Assembly: GCF_021556615.1 (NCBI RefSeq)
Contig: NZ_JAKGGD010000005.1
Location: 124,001 to 188,000, forward strand
Reading direction: 5' to 3'
Source: Paracoccus salsus
GTDB taxonomy: Bacteria > Pseudomonadota > Alphaproteobacteria > Rhodobacterales > Rhodobacteraceae
DNA: 64,000 bases
Position 1 is the stretch's first letter. Each line of letters opens with the position of its first letter. Shown here in pieces: positions 63,553 to 64,000 of the stretch. Position numbers and translations under genes: made by a program. Below the pieces are notes generated by a model. That model did no database searches and was not told the DNA's origin. It worked only from the letters and a program-made list of their open reading frames with translations.

Positions 63553-64000
63553 TCAAAGCAAACGCTCGGCATGCCACATCACGTGGTCCGCCATGAAGGT
63601 CTGGATGAAGAAGTAGCTGTGATCGTAGCCCGGCTGCATCCGGAAATGGCCGGGCTGACGCCGCGCCATCATCGCGTGGGCCAGCGCCTCGGGCTTGAGC
63701 AGATCCAGGAACTGGTCGCCGCTGCCCTGGTCGATCAGAACCTCGCCGGGATAGCCACGTTCGGTCATCAGGACGGTCGAATCGTGGCTGCGCCATGCGG
63801 CCTTGTCGTCACCCAGATACGCCGAGAACTGCTTGCGGCCCCAGTCGGATTCGGACGGGTTGGCAATCGGCGCGAAGGCCGAAACGGACTTGTAGCGATC
63901 CGGATGGGTCATCGCGATGGTCAGCGCGCCGTGCCCGCCCATCGAGTGGCCGGTGATGCCCATCGCCTCGCGGTCGATGGCGAAATTGTCGCTGATCAGC
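63553..64000 (-). CDS. fghA: S-formylglutathione hydrolase, C-terminal part
   Basis: Partial gene running off the right edge; 149 residues are visible. The esterase-D motif GITGHSMGGHGALTIAMTHP holds the nucleophile Ser (GHSMGG). The later catalytic Asp (LIDQGSGDQFLDLL) and His (YDHSYFFIQTFMADH) are present. It hydrolyses S-formylglutathione to formate and glutathione, a step of formaldehyde oxidation. It precedes xoxF by 168 bp, as in Paracoccus, where flhA and fghA lie with xoxF. Confidence 0.93.
   Translation of the reverse strand, partial: LISDNFAIDREAMGITGHSMGGHGALTIAMTHPDRYKSVSAFAPIANPSESDWGRKQFSAYLGDDKAAWRSHDSTVLMTERGYPGEVLIDQGSGDQFLDLLKPEALAHAMMARRQPGHFRMQPGYDHSYFFIQTFMADHVMWHAERLL

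Overview
The window looks like a piece of a high-GC alphaproteobacterial chromosome, most probably Paracoccus or a close Rhodobacteraceae relative. Three things suggest this. The gene order mutM, enoyl-CoA hydratase, rpsT, dnaA, dnaN, recF, LysE-type, gyrB fits that family. The XoxF / cytochrome c553i-type / XoxJ / S-formylglutathione hydrolase block is that of Paracoccus methylotrophy. An alphaproteobacterial GAAC-N7-GAAC LexA box is present. I saw no tRNA, rRNA, insertion sequence, prophage or CRISPR array.

Layout. 1-7 kb: the 3' end of a SoxYZ-like carrier gene, a short RTX protein, a secreted poly-Asp subtilisin-like protease divergent from a sigma/anti-sigma pair, an HTTM membrane protein and a sulfotransferase of atypical composition. 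7-14 kb: a NitT/TauT-type ABC transporter divergent from a regulatory operon (LuxR-type response regulator, FIST sensor, soluble hybrid histidine kinase), then two small secreted proteins. 14-19.7 kb: a compact RiPP cluster. 19.8-31.8 kb: ubiB, ubiE, mutM, enoyl-CoA hydratase, rpsT and the dnaA-dnaN-recF-LysE-gyrB replication block. 32-38.4 kb: an outer-membrane barrel protein and the four-gene ligase-associated DNA-repair operon. 38.5-53 kb: housekeeping genes (EamA, HU, AMP nucleosidase, epimerase, UbiH, LolA, MFS, two HAD acid phosphatases, a glycosyltransferase and UDP-galactopyranose mutase), plus an SOS-boxed radical-SAM/UdgX repair operon. 53-64 kb: the lanthanide-type methanol oxidation region, with the PQQ-associated ABC system, beta-propellers, CXXCW protein, xoxJ, xoxG, xoxF and the start of fghA.

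The most interesting system is at 14.2-19.7 kb. A 143-residue precursor with an N-terminal helical leader, a GG motif, a 13-cysteine repeat core (CVVQQC / CTIRAC units) and a Gly-rich tail is followed by four tightly packed genes: a B12-binding radical SAM enzyme (CX7CX2C), a ThiF-like cyclodehydratase partner with a leader-binding domain, a YcaO cyclodehydratase ending in PxPxP, and a SagB-type FMN dehydrogenase. This predicts a polythiazole/thiazoline peptide with an extra radical-SAM modification, probably C-methylation. No exporter, protease or immunity gene accompanies it. I know of no characterised product with this core.

The methylotrophy parts probably work together. XoxF oxidises methanol in the periplasm with PQQ and, judging from its extra Asp, a lanthanide. 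XoxG takes the electrons and XoxJ assists. Formaldehyde leaves through the glutathione pathway (fghA). The FIST/kinase/regulator operon resembles the NosP-NahK and ErbR-type systems that control PQQ-dependent alcohol oxidation elsewhere, so it may regulate these genes at a distance.
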